Assembly: GCA_934096125.1 (NCBI GenBank)
Contig: CAKOLB010000014.1
Coordinates: 1 to 18,779 of the forward strand
Direction: 5' to 3'
DNA length: 18,779 bases
Origin: an uncultured Bacilli bacterium
GTDB taxonomy: Bacteria > Bacillota_I > Bacilli_A > RF39 > UBA660
Part shown: piece by piece, positions 7,051 through 13,507 of the stretch
How the letters are laid out: every line of letters starts with the position of its first letter
Position numbering within the stretch: the stretch's first letter is position 1
Program-made: the position numbers and the translations under genes
Notes under the pieces: generated by a model
Database searches by the model: none
The model's input: only the letters and a program-made list of their open reading frames with translations
What the model was told of the DNA's origin: nothing

Positions 7051-7299
7051 ATCTATTCTTTTTGCAATAATATAATGTTTTTTATTAAAAGTAATTAAGT
7101 CAGCACTTGTAATATTAAGCTTTTGGGAAAACTCATCTAAAAGTTCTAAAGTTGGTTTTCGTCTTCCCTTTTCAAGTTGATTTATATAAGGCAGAGTACT
7201 ACCAAGAAATTCTGCAAATTTTTCTTGTGATAAATTATATTGATACCTACAGTATTTTAAATTAATTGCTAAAATATCTTTACTAGCCATTTTATACAA
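7039..7299 (-). CDS. XRE-family (Cro/CI-type) transcriptional regulator
   Basis: 86 residues, almost all one helix-turn-helix domain: 'LAINLKYCRYQYNLSQEKFAEFLGSTLPYINQLEKGRRKPTLELLDEFSQKLNI' has the five-helix XRE pattern, with the LSQEKFAEFLG and YINQLEKGRRKPT signatures. A short basic tail follows. No effector domain is seen. The start is best placed at TTG (7299-7297), since the Shine-Dalgarno AGAGGTGG (complement of 7307-7314) is 7 nt upstream; the ATG three codons later would be too far. It is divergent from the decayed surface-protein gene, and a near-perfect palindrome lies between them. Such a layout suggests it represses its own promoter and the divergent one. Confidence 0.88.
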   Translation of the reverse strand: MYKMASKDILAINLKYCRYQYNLSQEKFAEFLGSTLPYINQLEKGRRKPTLELLDEFSQKLNITSADLITFNKKHYIIAKRIDEKK

Positions 7300-7346
7300 A
7301 AGTTATCCACCTCTTTTTCTTTATTATAAGAAATTGGTAATATCAA

Positions 7347-7371
7347 GTCTTTTATACACTGTGTAAAAGAC
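7347..7371. promoter_or_regulatory. 25-bp palindromic operator between divergent genes
   Basis: Two 12-bp arms around a central C at 7359 match as an inverted repeat with a single mismatched pair (7355/7363). The outer arms are GTCTTTTA (7347-7354) and TAAAAGAC (7364-7371), the inner ones ACA and TGT. It sits in the 110-bp gap between the XRE gene and the plus-strand ORF at 7411. It covers the -35 region for the TATAAT at 7382-7387 and the likely -35 region of the XRE gene. It is a strong candidate binding site of the XRE protein next to it (inference). Confidence 0.7.
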
Positions 7372-7381
7372 ATTTTTGCTG

Positions 7382-7387
7382 TATAAT
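7382..7387 (+). promoter_or_regulatory. -10 box of the promoter for the decayed surface gene
   Basis: A perfect TATAAT at 7382-7387 on the plus strand. No good -35 is present at 17 nt, where the palindrome lies. It is followed by a strong AAGAGGAGG (7395-7403) and ATG 7411. On the minus strand, TATAAT (complement of 7323-7328) may serve the XRE gene. Confidence 0.55.
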
Positions 7388-7410
7388 ACAAAATAAGAGG
7401 AGGATTACCA

Positions 7411-7658
7411 ATGAGAGGTAATAAAAAACTACTGTTAATAACTGGGGTAACATTAATACTAAAGAGTGGCTTTTGAATAGGGAAATCAATAATAATAATC
7501 AAATATTTTATGTTTATCACGAAGGTTACGTAAGTCATGGAAGTAAAGCGTATGCACGTGAAAAATTTAATGTCAGACCTACCTTTAACCACTTATCATC
7601 CGTAACCTATGCATCCGGCACAGGAACCAAAGCAAATCCCATTCGTATCACCATATAA
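7411..7658 (+). pseudogene. Decayed surface-protein gene (N- and C-terminal remnants)
   Basis: A strong ribosome binding site (AAGAGGAGG) leads to ATG 7411 and a 21-residue hydrophobic, signal-like peptide (MRGNKKLLLITGVTLILKSG) that stops at TGA 7474-7476. A second frame, open from about 7473 to TAA 7656-7658, encodes about 61 residues ending 'NVRPTFNHLSSVTYASGTGTKANPIRI'. That resembles the conserved end of large secreted/surface proteins in Bacillota (pattern V-R-P-x-x-x-L-x-S...G-x-G-T-x-x-N-P-x-x-I). The simplest reading is one gene that lost its middle part and its frame. An alternative is that the 21-residue peptide is a true small membrane peptide. The second frame has no convincing start codon or ribosome binding site. 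Confidence 0.6.
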
Positions 7659-7682
7659 AAAACTAGGAAATATCTCCTAGTT
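7656..7682 (-). terminator. Terminator of the minus-strand thioredoxin-like gene
   Basis: An 8-bp stem (AACTAGGA at 7661-7668 with TCCTAGTT at 7675-7682). Read on the minus strand it is followed by six T (complement of 7657-7662). The gene's stop codon lies within the stem. The plus strand has no T run after the stem. Confidence 0.7.
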
Positions 7683-7922
7683 AGCTGCAAAAGACTTTAT
7701 AAACTTAGTAATTTCTCTGGGAGCAAGTACTTTGCCTTGAGAACAAGTTTTACCATTTATTATAAGCGCCGGAATATTACTGATATTATATTTCTTTTGA
7801 GAAATACTGTCATCTTTAAGTTCTACATTTGCATCTATTACTGACTCATTAAGAGCCTTTAATAGATTTTTTTTAAGTTTTATTCCATTACTACAATTAC
7901 TTCCAATAATTTTTATATTCAA
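7677..7922 (-). CDS. Thioredoxin-like protein with a single active-site cysteine
   Basis: 81 residues. 'MNIKIIGSNCSNGIKLKKNLLKAL' at the N-terminus and 'NISNIPALIINGKTCSQGKVLAPREI' near the C-terminus match the small thioredoxin-like family known as thioredoxin_3 or 'redox-active disulfide protein 2'. Its members usually have G-x-x-C-x-x-C, here reduced to CSNG (10-13): the second cysteine is glycine. The cis-proline motif NIPALI is intact, and an extra cysteine follows in KTCSQG. It may act as a monothiol or have lost redox function. The start is TTG (7922-7920) with GTGAGGTGA (complement of 7927-7935) about 4 nt upstream; no in-frame ATG is nearby. It lies convergent to the decayed surface gene and divergent to the prepilin gene. 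Confidence 0.75.
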   Translation of the reverse strand: MNIKIIGSNCSNGIKLKKNLLKALNESVIDANVELKDDSISQKKYNISNIPALIINGKTCSQGKVLAPREITKFIKSFAAN

Positions 7923-7994
7923 AAAGTCACCTCACTTTCTGTTATCATCATAAAACTAGCTTGTGAAAAAGTTATGTTTAATTTGCGAAAACTG

Positions 7995-8003
7995 TGTTAT
8001 ACT
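7995..8003 (+). promoter_or_regulatory. Extended -10 promoter of the prepilin-like gene
   Basis: TGTTATACT (7995-8003), an extended -10 without a good -35. Transcription would start near 8010, only about 11 nt before the GTG start at 8021, with the Shine-Dalgarno AGGTGAT (8010-8016) at the very 5' end of the mRNA. Confidence 0.55.
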
Positions 8004-8020
8004 TTGACTAGGTGATAAAA

Positions 8021-8362
8021 GTGAATAATCGTGGTTTTACATTAATTGAAGTTTTAGTTGTCATTGTCTTAGTTGTCGCAATTTCCGTAACCGTTGGAAT
8101 AAACACAACAGGTATGCTTGATAAACAAAAGGAAAAAGAAATAACAAGTTATAAAGAAACTATTGAAAATGCTGCTTGCACATATGCTGAGCTTGAAGAT
8201 GTAGATGTAGATAGCACTGTAACAATTAACGCCCTACTTACCAAAGGCTATCTTAAGAAAGATTTAAAAAATCCCCAAACTAAAGAAACTGTTGTAAGTG
8301 AAAAAAATAAGGAAGTTAGTATAACCTATAGCGACGGCGAGAAAAAATGTACTTATAACTAG
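8021..8362 (+). CDS. Type IV prepilin-like protein (class III signal, GFTLIE)
   Basis: 113 residues from GTG 8021. The start MNNRG-FTLIEVLVVIVLVVAISVTVG is a textbook type IV pilin/pseudopilin leader: cleavage would fall after Gly5, Phe6 is the first mature residue and Glu10 is the +5 glutamate, followed by a hydrophobic helix. The body has two cysteines (53 and 110), the segment 'LLTKGYLKKDLKNPQTKETV' and an end 'GEKKCTYN'; a disulfide between AAC and KKC is plausible. An earlier in-frame GTG at 8012 lies inside the Shine-Dalgarno (AGGTGAT, 8010-8016) and would spoil the leader, so GTG 8021 is chosen. Membrane or pilus location is expected if the genome encodes a prepilin peptidase; none is in this window. 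It pairs with the paralogue immediately downstream. Confidence 0.85.
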   Translation: MNNRGFTLIEVLVVIVLVVAISVTVGINTTGMLDKQKEKEITSYKETIENAACTYAELEDVDVDSTVTINALLTKGYLKKDLKNPQTKETVVSEKNKEVSITYSDGEKKCTYN

Positions 8363-8379
8363 TTAAAATAATATAAGTA

Positions 8380-8388
8380 TGATATACT
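8380..8388 (+). promoter_or_regulatory. Extended -10 promoter of the second pilin-like gene
   Basis: TGATATACT (8380-8388). The predicted start is near 8395, nine nt before ATG 8404. The sequence between -10 and start (TTT...GTGATT) resembles that of the preceding gene (TTT...GGTGAT), suggesting a duplicated gene with its promoter. This promoter could also drive rnr-smpB. Confidence 0.5.
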
Positions 8389-8403
8389 TTTAGTGTGATT
8401 AAT

Positions 8404-8760
8404 ATGAAAGATAAAAAGTGGTTACTAAGTGTACTAAAACTATTAATTATTGTTTTAACATTTTTTCTAGGTATAATTCTTGTATTTGGAGGCCTAAAAG
8501 ATAAGCAAGTTAAAAAATTTGAAAAAGTTATGGAAACAGCCGCTTGCAAACTAGCCGAAGACGAGGGATATACGGAAAGTATTTGTCGTGGCTTTGAAAA
8601 CTTATGCCAAGTGCATTATGAAAAACTTATCAGTCGCAAATACATTGATGAGAATTTAAAAAATCCTTTAAATCATAAAAAGGTTAAAGAAGATAAAAAT
8701 AGTTATATTTTAGTAAGCTGGCAAGATGATAAAATAAAATGTACACACAAAGAAGGATAG
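8404..8760 (+). CDS. Pilin-like paralogue lacking the prepilin peptidase site
   Basis: 118 residues from ATG 8404 (GTGAT 4 nt upstream). A hydrophobic helix at about 7-30 follows a basic start (MKDKKWLLSVLKLL) with no G-F-T-L-x-E motif, so it should stay as an uncut membrane anchor. The body parallels the gene upstream: 'METAACKLAEDEG' against 'IENAACTYAELED', 'LISRKYIDENLKNPLNHKKV' against 'LLTKGYLKKDLKNPQTKETV', and 'KIKCTHKEG' against 'EKKCTYN'. The two cysteines are therefore conserved (48 and 113), and there are two more (61 and 68) that may form a second disulfide. The pair probably arose by duplication. The rnr ribosome binding site (AAGGA) lies in its last codons and rnr starts 4 nt after its stop, so the two are likely coupled. 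Function is unknown. Confidence 0.75.
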   Translation: MKDKKWLLSVLKLLIIVLTFFLGIILVFGGLKDKQVKKFEKVMETAACKLAEDEGYTESICRGFENLCQVHYEKLISRKYIDENLKNPLNHKKVKEDKNSYILVSWQDDKIKCTHKEG

Positions 8761-8764
8761 TAAA

Positions 8765-10882
8765 ATGAAAGATAAAGTATTAGAGATTTTAAAAGATGAG
8801 AAGAAAGCTCAGTCTATTACCATGATTAATAAAAGTTTAAAATTAAGAACTGTTGAAGAACTAGAGATGCTAGAAAATGTTTTGCACGAACTAAAGTGCG
8901 AGGGTATTTTACATGAGTCAAAAAGTCATGAATTTATGCTAATGAAAAATACTAAATCCTTAAAAGCAGGTACCTTAAAACTTAATAAAAGTGGTAATGG
9001 CTTTGTTGATGTTCAAGGGTTTAATGATATTTTCGTTCGCCGAACAGATTTAAATGGTGCTATAAATGGAGATTTTGTAGAAGTAGAAATAAAAAGTAAA
9101 CTTGATGACCCCGACCCTGAAGGGTATATATCTCATATTTTAAAAAGAGATTTACGAAGAGTAGTTGGAGAAATAATTAAGGTTAAAAATAAACTTCAAT
9201 TTAAGCCAGATGATGAAAAATTAAACATTGTTATTAAACTAACAAAAGAAAGTATGAAAGGCTGTGTTGAAGGTCACAAAGTTATCGTAGAAGTAATAAA
9301 AGAAATTGGAGCAAGAACATTTCTGGGCAAGATTGATAAAATTATCGGTCATAAAAATGACCCAGGTGTTGATATATTAACTATTGCTGCCAAACATTCT
9401 ATTGAAGCAGATTTTAGTCAAAGTGTTATAAATGAACTTAAAAGCATTCCTGATGAAGTAAGTGAAAGTGAACTAAAATATCGTCGTGATTTAACTAGCG
9501 AAATGATATTTACAATTGATGGTGATGATACTAAAGATATCGACGATGCTATAAGCTTAAATGTTGAAAATGGCAATTATCGTTTAGGAGTTCATATCGC
9601 TGATGTATCTTACTATGTCAAAGTTGGTACTAGTCTTTATGAAAGTGCATTTGCTAGGGGAACATCAAGCTATCTTGCTGATACTGTTATTCCTATGCTT
9701 CCTCATCAACTATCAAATGGAATATGCTCTTTAAATCCAGGTGTAATTCGCCTTACTATCAGTTGTGAAATGCTAATTGATAACAAAGGAAAAGTTAAAG
9801 AATATGATATTTTCCCATCATTTATTAAATCCCGCAAGCAAATGACTTATAAAAATGTTAATAAAATTTTAATGGAAAATACCATCCCTGAGGGTTATGA
9901 AGAGTTTGCAGATACCTTAAGAGAAATGGAAAAACTTGCTAAAATACTAAGACAAGAGAAAATAAATCGTGGCTATATAGATTTTGGTTTAGATGAAGCT
10001 AAAGTTGTACAAGATGAAAATGGCAAAGCAATTGATATTATTAAAAGAGAACGTGGAGTTAGTGAAAACTTAATCGAAGACTTCATGATTATTGCCAATG
10101 AAACAGTTGCTACTCATATAACTAATATGGACCTTCCTTTCATCTACCGAGTTCATGATTTACCAAGTAGTGAAAAAATTGAAGATTTCATGAATTTAAC
10201 TAGTCAGCTTGGGTATAAGCTAAATACAAGCATTGCTAAGCTTACACCTAAAACTATGCAAGAAATATTAAAGGAACTTAAAGATAAACCAGAGTTTACG
10301 ATTTTATCAGATATGCTTCTTCGGAGTATGAAAAAAGCTGTTTATAGCACAAATAATATTGGTCATTTTGGCCTTGCTAGTAAGAATTATACACACTTTA
10401 CATCTCCAATCAGGAGATTTCCTGACTTAACCGTTCATCGTCTTCTTCGAACTTATCTTTTTGAAAACAGAATAGATATGGAAACGATTAACTTTAATAG
10501 TAAATATTTAATTGATGTGGCTGAACACTCTAGTGAAACTGAAGTTAATGCTCAAAATGCAGAGCGAGATGTTTTAGATATGAAAATGGCTGAATATATG
10601 GAAAGTAAAATTGGCGAAAAATATACTGGCATTGTTAGCAGCACCACGAGCTTTGGTATGTTTGTCGAGCTCGAAAACTTAGTCGAAGGACTTGTCCACA
10701 TAAGTACTCTTGATGGATATTATACTTTTGTTCCAGAACTTCTATCTTTAGTTAAAAATGATAAAAGTAAAAAATATCGAATTGGTGATAAAGTAAATGT
10801 TGTTGTTACAGGTGCATCTAAAGAAAATGGTACTATTGATTTTGAGATAGTAAAGGAAGATATAGATGGAAATAAAAAATAA
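8765..10882 (+). CDS. rnr: Ribonuclease R
   Basis: 705 residues, a 3'-5' exoribonuclease of the RNB family that degrades structured RNA and helps trans-translation remove defective mRNA. An N-terminal winged-helix-like region (about 1-65) is followed by cold-shock-type OB folds ('LKLNKSGNGFVDV...DIFVRRTDLNGAINGDFVEVEI', about 71-110). The catalytic RNB domain begins with 'FTIDGDDTKDIDDAISL' (249-265), where Asp252, Asp258, Asp260 and Asp261 are the expected metal ligands, and ends with 'HFTSPIRRFPDLTVHRLL'. An S1 domain follows ('GEKYTGIVSSTTSFGMFVELENLVEGLVHISTL', about 617-650), then a charged tail. Its 3' end overlaps smpB by 17 nt, a link that fits their joint role. Confidence 0.97.
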   Translation: MKDKVLEILKDEKKAQSITMINKSLKLRTVEELEMLENVLHELKCEGILHESKSHEFMLMKNTKSLKAGTLKLNKSGNGFVDVQGFNDIFVRRTDLNGAINGDFVEVEIKSKLDDPDPEGYISHILKRDLRRVVGEIIKVKNKLQFKPDDEKLNIVIKLTKESMKGCVEGHKVIVEVIKEIGARTFLGKIDKIIGHKNDPGVDILTIAAKHSIEADFSQSVINELKSIPDEVSESELKYRRDLTSEMIFTIDGDDTKDIDDAISLNVENGNYRLGVHIADVSYYVKVGTSLYESAFARGTSSYLADTVIPMLPHQLSNGICSLNPGVIRLTISCEMLIDNKGKVKEYDIFPSFIKSRKQMTYKNVNKILMENTIPEGYEEFADTLREMEKLAKILRQEKINRGYIDFGLDEAKVVQDENGKAIDIIKRERGVSENLIEDFMIIANETVATHITNMDLPFIYRVHDLPSSEKIEDFMNLTSQLGYKLNTSIAKLTPKTMQEILKELKDKPEFTILSDMLLRSMKKAVYSTNNIGHFGLASKNYTHFTSPIRRFPDLTVHRLLRTYLFENRIDMETINFNSKYLIDVAEHSSETEVNAQNAERDVLDMKMAEYMESKIGEKYTGIVSSTTSFGMFVELENLVEGLVHISTLDGYYTFVPELLSLVKNDKSKKYRIGDKVNVVVTGASKENGTIDFEIVKEDIDGNKK

Positions 10883-11294
10883 AAAAGCCTACTTTAATTA
10901 CTTTATCAAAGAAGAACTGGAAGCCGGACTTGTTTTACAAGGAACAGAGATTAAGTCTGTTAAAAATGGAAAAGTAAATATAACCGATAGTTATGTACGT
11001 ATTAAAAATAAAGAAGCTTATGTTATCAACATGGTAATTGATAAGTATGATGAAGCAAGTATCTTTAATCATAATCCATCCCGGGAAAGAAAACTTCTAC
11101 TTCATAAAAGGGAAATAGCAAAACTATATGATGAAGTAACTAAAGATAGTTTTACCCTTATTCCTTTAAAGTTATATATTAAGGATGGTAAAGCAAAGTT
11201 GCTAATTGGGGTAGCTAAAGGAAAGAAGTTATACGATAAAAGAGAAACGATTAAACAAAGAGATATGGAAAGAGCAAGTAGATATGGAAGGTAA
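10866..11294 (+). CDS. smpB: SsrA-binding protein SmpB
   Basis: 142 residues. It binds tmRNA and brings it to stalled ribosomes. 'KKAYFNYFIKEELEAGLVLQGTEIKSVKNGKVNITDSYVRI' is the family's N-terminal signature, 'YDEASIFNHNPSRERKLLLHKREI' the central conserved segment, and 'PLKLYIKDGKAKLLIGVAKGKKLYDKRE' the beta-barrel end before the basic C-terminal tail (KQRDMERASRYGR) that enters the mRNA channel. Length is slightly short of the common 150-160 residues but all parts are present. ATG 10866 lies inside the end of rnr. No ssrA tmRNA gene is seen after it; the next gene follows 2 nt after the stop. Confidence 0.97.
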   Translation: MEIKNKKAYFNYFIKEELEAGLVLQGTEIKSVKNGKVNITDSYVRIKNKEAYVINMVIDKYDEASIFNHNPSRERKLLLHKREIAKLYDEVTKDSFTLIPLKLYIKDGKAKLLIGVAKGKKLYDKRETIKQRDMERASRYGR

Positions 11295-11296
11295 AG

Positions 11297-12367
11297 ATGA
11301 AGAAAATTAAATTAGGAAAAAAACTTACTAAAAAGCAAAAGATAATATTTGGGGTAATTGGTGCTATTGCTGTAATTGGTATTGCCCTTGGAGTAGTATT
11401 TTTAACTAAAGATACACCAGAAGAGAAAGTGGATAACAAGACCGAGGAGACAAAAAAAACTGAAACTTCAGTTAAGAAACTTCAAATAGTCGATGAAAAT
11501 TCAAACTCTAGGCCCTATGCTGTAATGATTAATAATATCAATGTGGCAAGACCTTTGCAAAGTGGGCTTCAAGATGCATATCTTATGTATGAAATGATTG
11601 TCGAAGGCGGAATTACAAGATATTTAGCTTTATTTATGGATGCAAATACCGAAAGAATTGGCTCAGTTCGTAGTGCTCGTCACTATTATTTAGACTATGC
11701 TTTAGAAAATGATGCTATCTATGTTCATCACGGTCAAAGTCCCGAGGCTGCTTCGGATTTTTCTAAACTAAATATCGACCGAATAGTAGTTGATAACAGT
11801 AAAACTGGCTGGCGAGATAAGAGTTTGAAAGTATCAAGTGAACATAGATTATTTACAAGTATTGAAAAACTTAAAAATGGAACAGGTAAACTTCGAACCA
11901 CACGTAATAAAGATTTATTACTAAACTATAGTATCGATGAAATAGATATGGCATCTTTGCCAGGAGCAACTCCGGCAAGTAACATAGCTATTAAGTATTC
12001 TAATTATATTACAACGAGTTATACATATGATGCTACCAATAAGTATTATTTAAGAAGTGTAAATGGTGTTGCCCATACTGATTATGTTACTAAAAATCAG
12101 TATCATTTTAAAAATATTATAACTTATCAGGTTCGTAATTTTACGTTAAATGATGGAGAAAATAAAGGTCGTCAAGAACTTGAAAATGTTGGTTCTGGAA
12201 CAGGTTACTTTATATCAGGTGGCTACAGCGTTCCTATTAAATGGAGTAAATCAAGCCGCAGCAGTCAAACTGTATATACTTTAGAAAATGGGGAAGAACT
12301 AAAAGTTAATGATGGTAATACCTTTATTCAAATTCAGCCAAGTGGCCAAACACTAAGCATTAGTTAG
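11297..12367 (+). CDS. YerB/DUF3048-family membrane-anchored protein
   Basis: 356 residues. A basic start and one membrane segment (about 15-36) are followed by a charged linker rich in Lys/Glu/Thr and then the DUF3048 domain: 'SRPYAVMINNINVARPLQSGLQDAYLMYEMIVEGGITRYLALF...IGSVRSARHYYLDYALENDAIYVHHGQSPEA' is the strong signature. The C-terminal half ('FKNIITYQVRNFTLND...KGRQELENVGSGTGYFISGGYSVPIKWSK...YTLENGEELKVNDGNTFIQI') matches the family's second domain. Bacillus YerB is a lipoprotein; this one has no lipobox cysteine and looks like a single-span membrane protein facing out. The molecular function of the family is not established to my knowledge. Its ribosome binding site (GGAAGG) is in the end of smpB, so it is in the rnr-smpB operon. 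Confidence 0.9.
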   Translation: MKKIKLGKKLTKKQKIIFGVIGAIAVIGIALGVVFLTKDTPEEKVDNKTEETKKTETSVKKLQIVDENSNSRPYAVMINNINVARPLQSGLQDAYLMYEMIVEGGITRYLALFMDANTERIGSVRSARHYYLDYALENDAIYVHHGQSPEAASDFSKLNIDRIVVDNSKTGWRDKSLKVSSEHRLFTSIEKLKNGTGKLRTTRNKDLLLNYSIDEIDMASLPGATPASNIAIKYSNYITTSYTYDATNKYYLRSVNGVAHTDYVTKNQYHFKNIITYQVRNFTLNDGENKGRQELENVGSGTGYFISGGYSVPIKWSKSSRSSQTVYTLENGEELKVNDGNTFIQIQPSGQTLSIS

Positions 12368-12374
12368 GAGTTTT

Positions 12375-12623
12375 ATGGAGAAAATATTAAATTTTTTAGG
12401 AAATTACTATTATATCTTTGATATTATCACTGTTTTCTTAATTCTATCACTTATTGGCTACTTTATTAACCAAAAAAATAAGAACGAAACTCCATTTAAA
12501 ATAAAACGTAAAGAATATAGTATGCAAAATATTGTAGGGTCACTTCAAGAACTTGGTAATATTTCTCTGCAAGAAAGAGTAAATAGAAATGCCAATATCA
12601 AAAATGACCATAATGTCAAGTAA
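12375..12623 (+). CDS. Small single-span membrane protein, unknown function
   Basis: 82 residues with one hydrophobic segment (about 11-31, 'YYYIFDIITVFLILSLIGYFI') and a basic, hydrophilic C-terminal part (NQKNKNETPFKIKRKEYSMQNIVGSLQELGNISLQERVNRN). By the positive-inside rule the tail is probably cytoplasmic. I recognise no family. TTAGGAG overlapping the stop of the previous gene supports the ATG at 12375, and a terminator follows, so it is the last gene of the rnr-smpB-yerB-like operon. Confidence 0.75.
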   Translation: MEKILNFLGNYYYIFDIITVFLILSLIGYFINQKNKNETPFKIKRKEYSMQNIVGSLQELGNISLQERVNRNANIKNDHNVK

Positions 12624-12650
12624 GAGGTATTACCTCTTTTTCTTTTTTTA
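12622..12650 (+). terminator. Terminator after the rnr operon
   Basis: A short stem (AAGAGG 12622-12627 with CCTCTT 12633-12638) with a 5-nt loop and T-rich DNA to 12649 (one C interrupts). It overlaps the stop codon of the small membrane protein. The stem is weak, so read-through into cdaA is possible. Confidence 0.6.
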
Positions 12651-12656
12651 AAATTT

Positions 12657-12665
12657 TGTTATAAT
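12657..12665 (+). promoter_or_regulatory. Extended -10 promoter of cdaA-cdaR
   Basis: TGTTATAAT (12657-12665) is a consensus extended -10. The -35 position falls in the T run of the terminator and is not recognisable. Start would be near 12672, about 26 nt before ATG 12698. Confidence 0.55.
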
Positions 12666-12697
12666 AAAAATAAGTATTATTAAAGGTGGTGGAAATA

Positions 12698-13507
12698 ATG
12701 AATTTATCAGGAATTTGGGAAATATTTACGAAATTATTAGATATTTGCATAGTTTGGATAGCTTTTTATTATATATTAAAAAATGTTAAAAACAATATTA
12801 AAATGGTTTTAATTTTAAAAGGAGTAATAATTATCATTTTAGTTAAGTTTTTAAGTGATATTTTAAATCTTTATACGGTTGGAGTAATGTTAGAATATGC
12901 CATCCAGTGGGGGCCTCTAGCCATAATTGTTATCTTTCAACCAGAAATTAGAAGTGTTTTAGAGTCCTTAGGAAGAACTCAGCTTCTTGGAAGACATAAA
13001 ATACTAACCGTTGATGAAAGAGAAAAAGTAGTTTATGAAATTATGCGTTCAGTTGATTATTTGCGTAAAAATAGAATTGGAGCTTTAATAGTTATTGAAA
13101 GAGAAATATCTCTAGAAGAATATATTAAAGGGGCTACTAAAGTTTATGCTGATATCACAGATGCTCTTTTAGAGACTATATTTTTCCCAAATTCACCACT
13201 TCATGATGGTGGCGTAATAATTCAAGGAGACAGAATAACATGTGCCGGCGCTGTGTTTAGAACAAGTATGAACCCAAATATCTCAAAAAGACTTGGAACT
13301 AGACATAGAGCAGCCCTAGGTATTGCCGAAGAAAGTGATGCTATAGCTTTGGTAGTCAGTGAAGAAACTGGCCGTTTAAGTATCGCTGTTGATGGTAACT
13401 TAAATTACAATCTAGATGCAGACCAATTTAGAATGATGCTTATCGAAGAATTAAAACCAAAGACAGAAGTATTCTTTGAAGCAGATGAAAGTGATGGTGA
13501 AGAATAA
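12698..13507 (+). CDS. cdaA: Diadenylate cyclase CdaA (c-di-AMP synthase)
   Basis: 269 residues from ATG 12698, chosen because AAAGGTGGTGG (12682-12692) is an excellent ribosome binding site 5 nt upstream; the GTG codons at 12686 and 12689 lie inside it. It condenses two ATP into c-di-AMP, a regulator of potassium, osmolyte and cell-wall homeostasis. Membrane segments lie at about 13-28, 35-55 and 60-80. The DAC domain holds 'FFPNSPLHDGGVII' (DGG 170-172; DGA is the common form) and 'LGTRHRAALGIAEESDA' (RHR 202-204), the two catalytic motifs. The segment 'IIFQPEIRSVLESLGR' linking membrane and catalytic parts is typical of CdaA. The stop overlaps the cdaR ATG by one base. glmM, usually third in this cluster, is missing. 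Confidence 0.96.
   Translation: MNLSGIWEIFTKLLDICIVWIAFYYILKNVKNNIKMVLILKGVIIIILVKFLSDILNLYTVGVMLEYAIQWGPLAIIVIFQPEIRSVLESLGRTQLLGRHKILTVDEREKVVYEIMRSVDYLRKNRIGALIVIEREISLEEYIKGATKVYADITDALLETIFFPNSPLHDGGVIIQGDRITCAGAVFRTSMNPNISKRLGTRHRAALGIAEESDAIALVVSEETGRLSIAVDGNLNYNLDADQFRMMLIEELKPKTEVFFEADESDGEE

Noticed and set aside
7661..7682. Hairpin as a plus-strand terminator for the decayed surface gene
   Set aside because: No T run follows on the plus strand; on the minus strand six T follow, so it belongs to the convergent gene.
8012..8020. GTG 8012 as start of the prepilin gene
   Set aside because: This codon is part of the ribosome binding site AGGTGAT; starting at GTG 8021 gives a proper prepilin leader and spacing.
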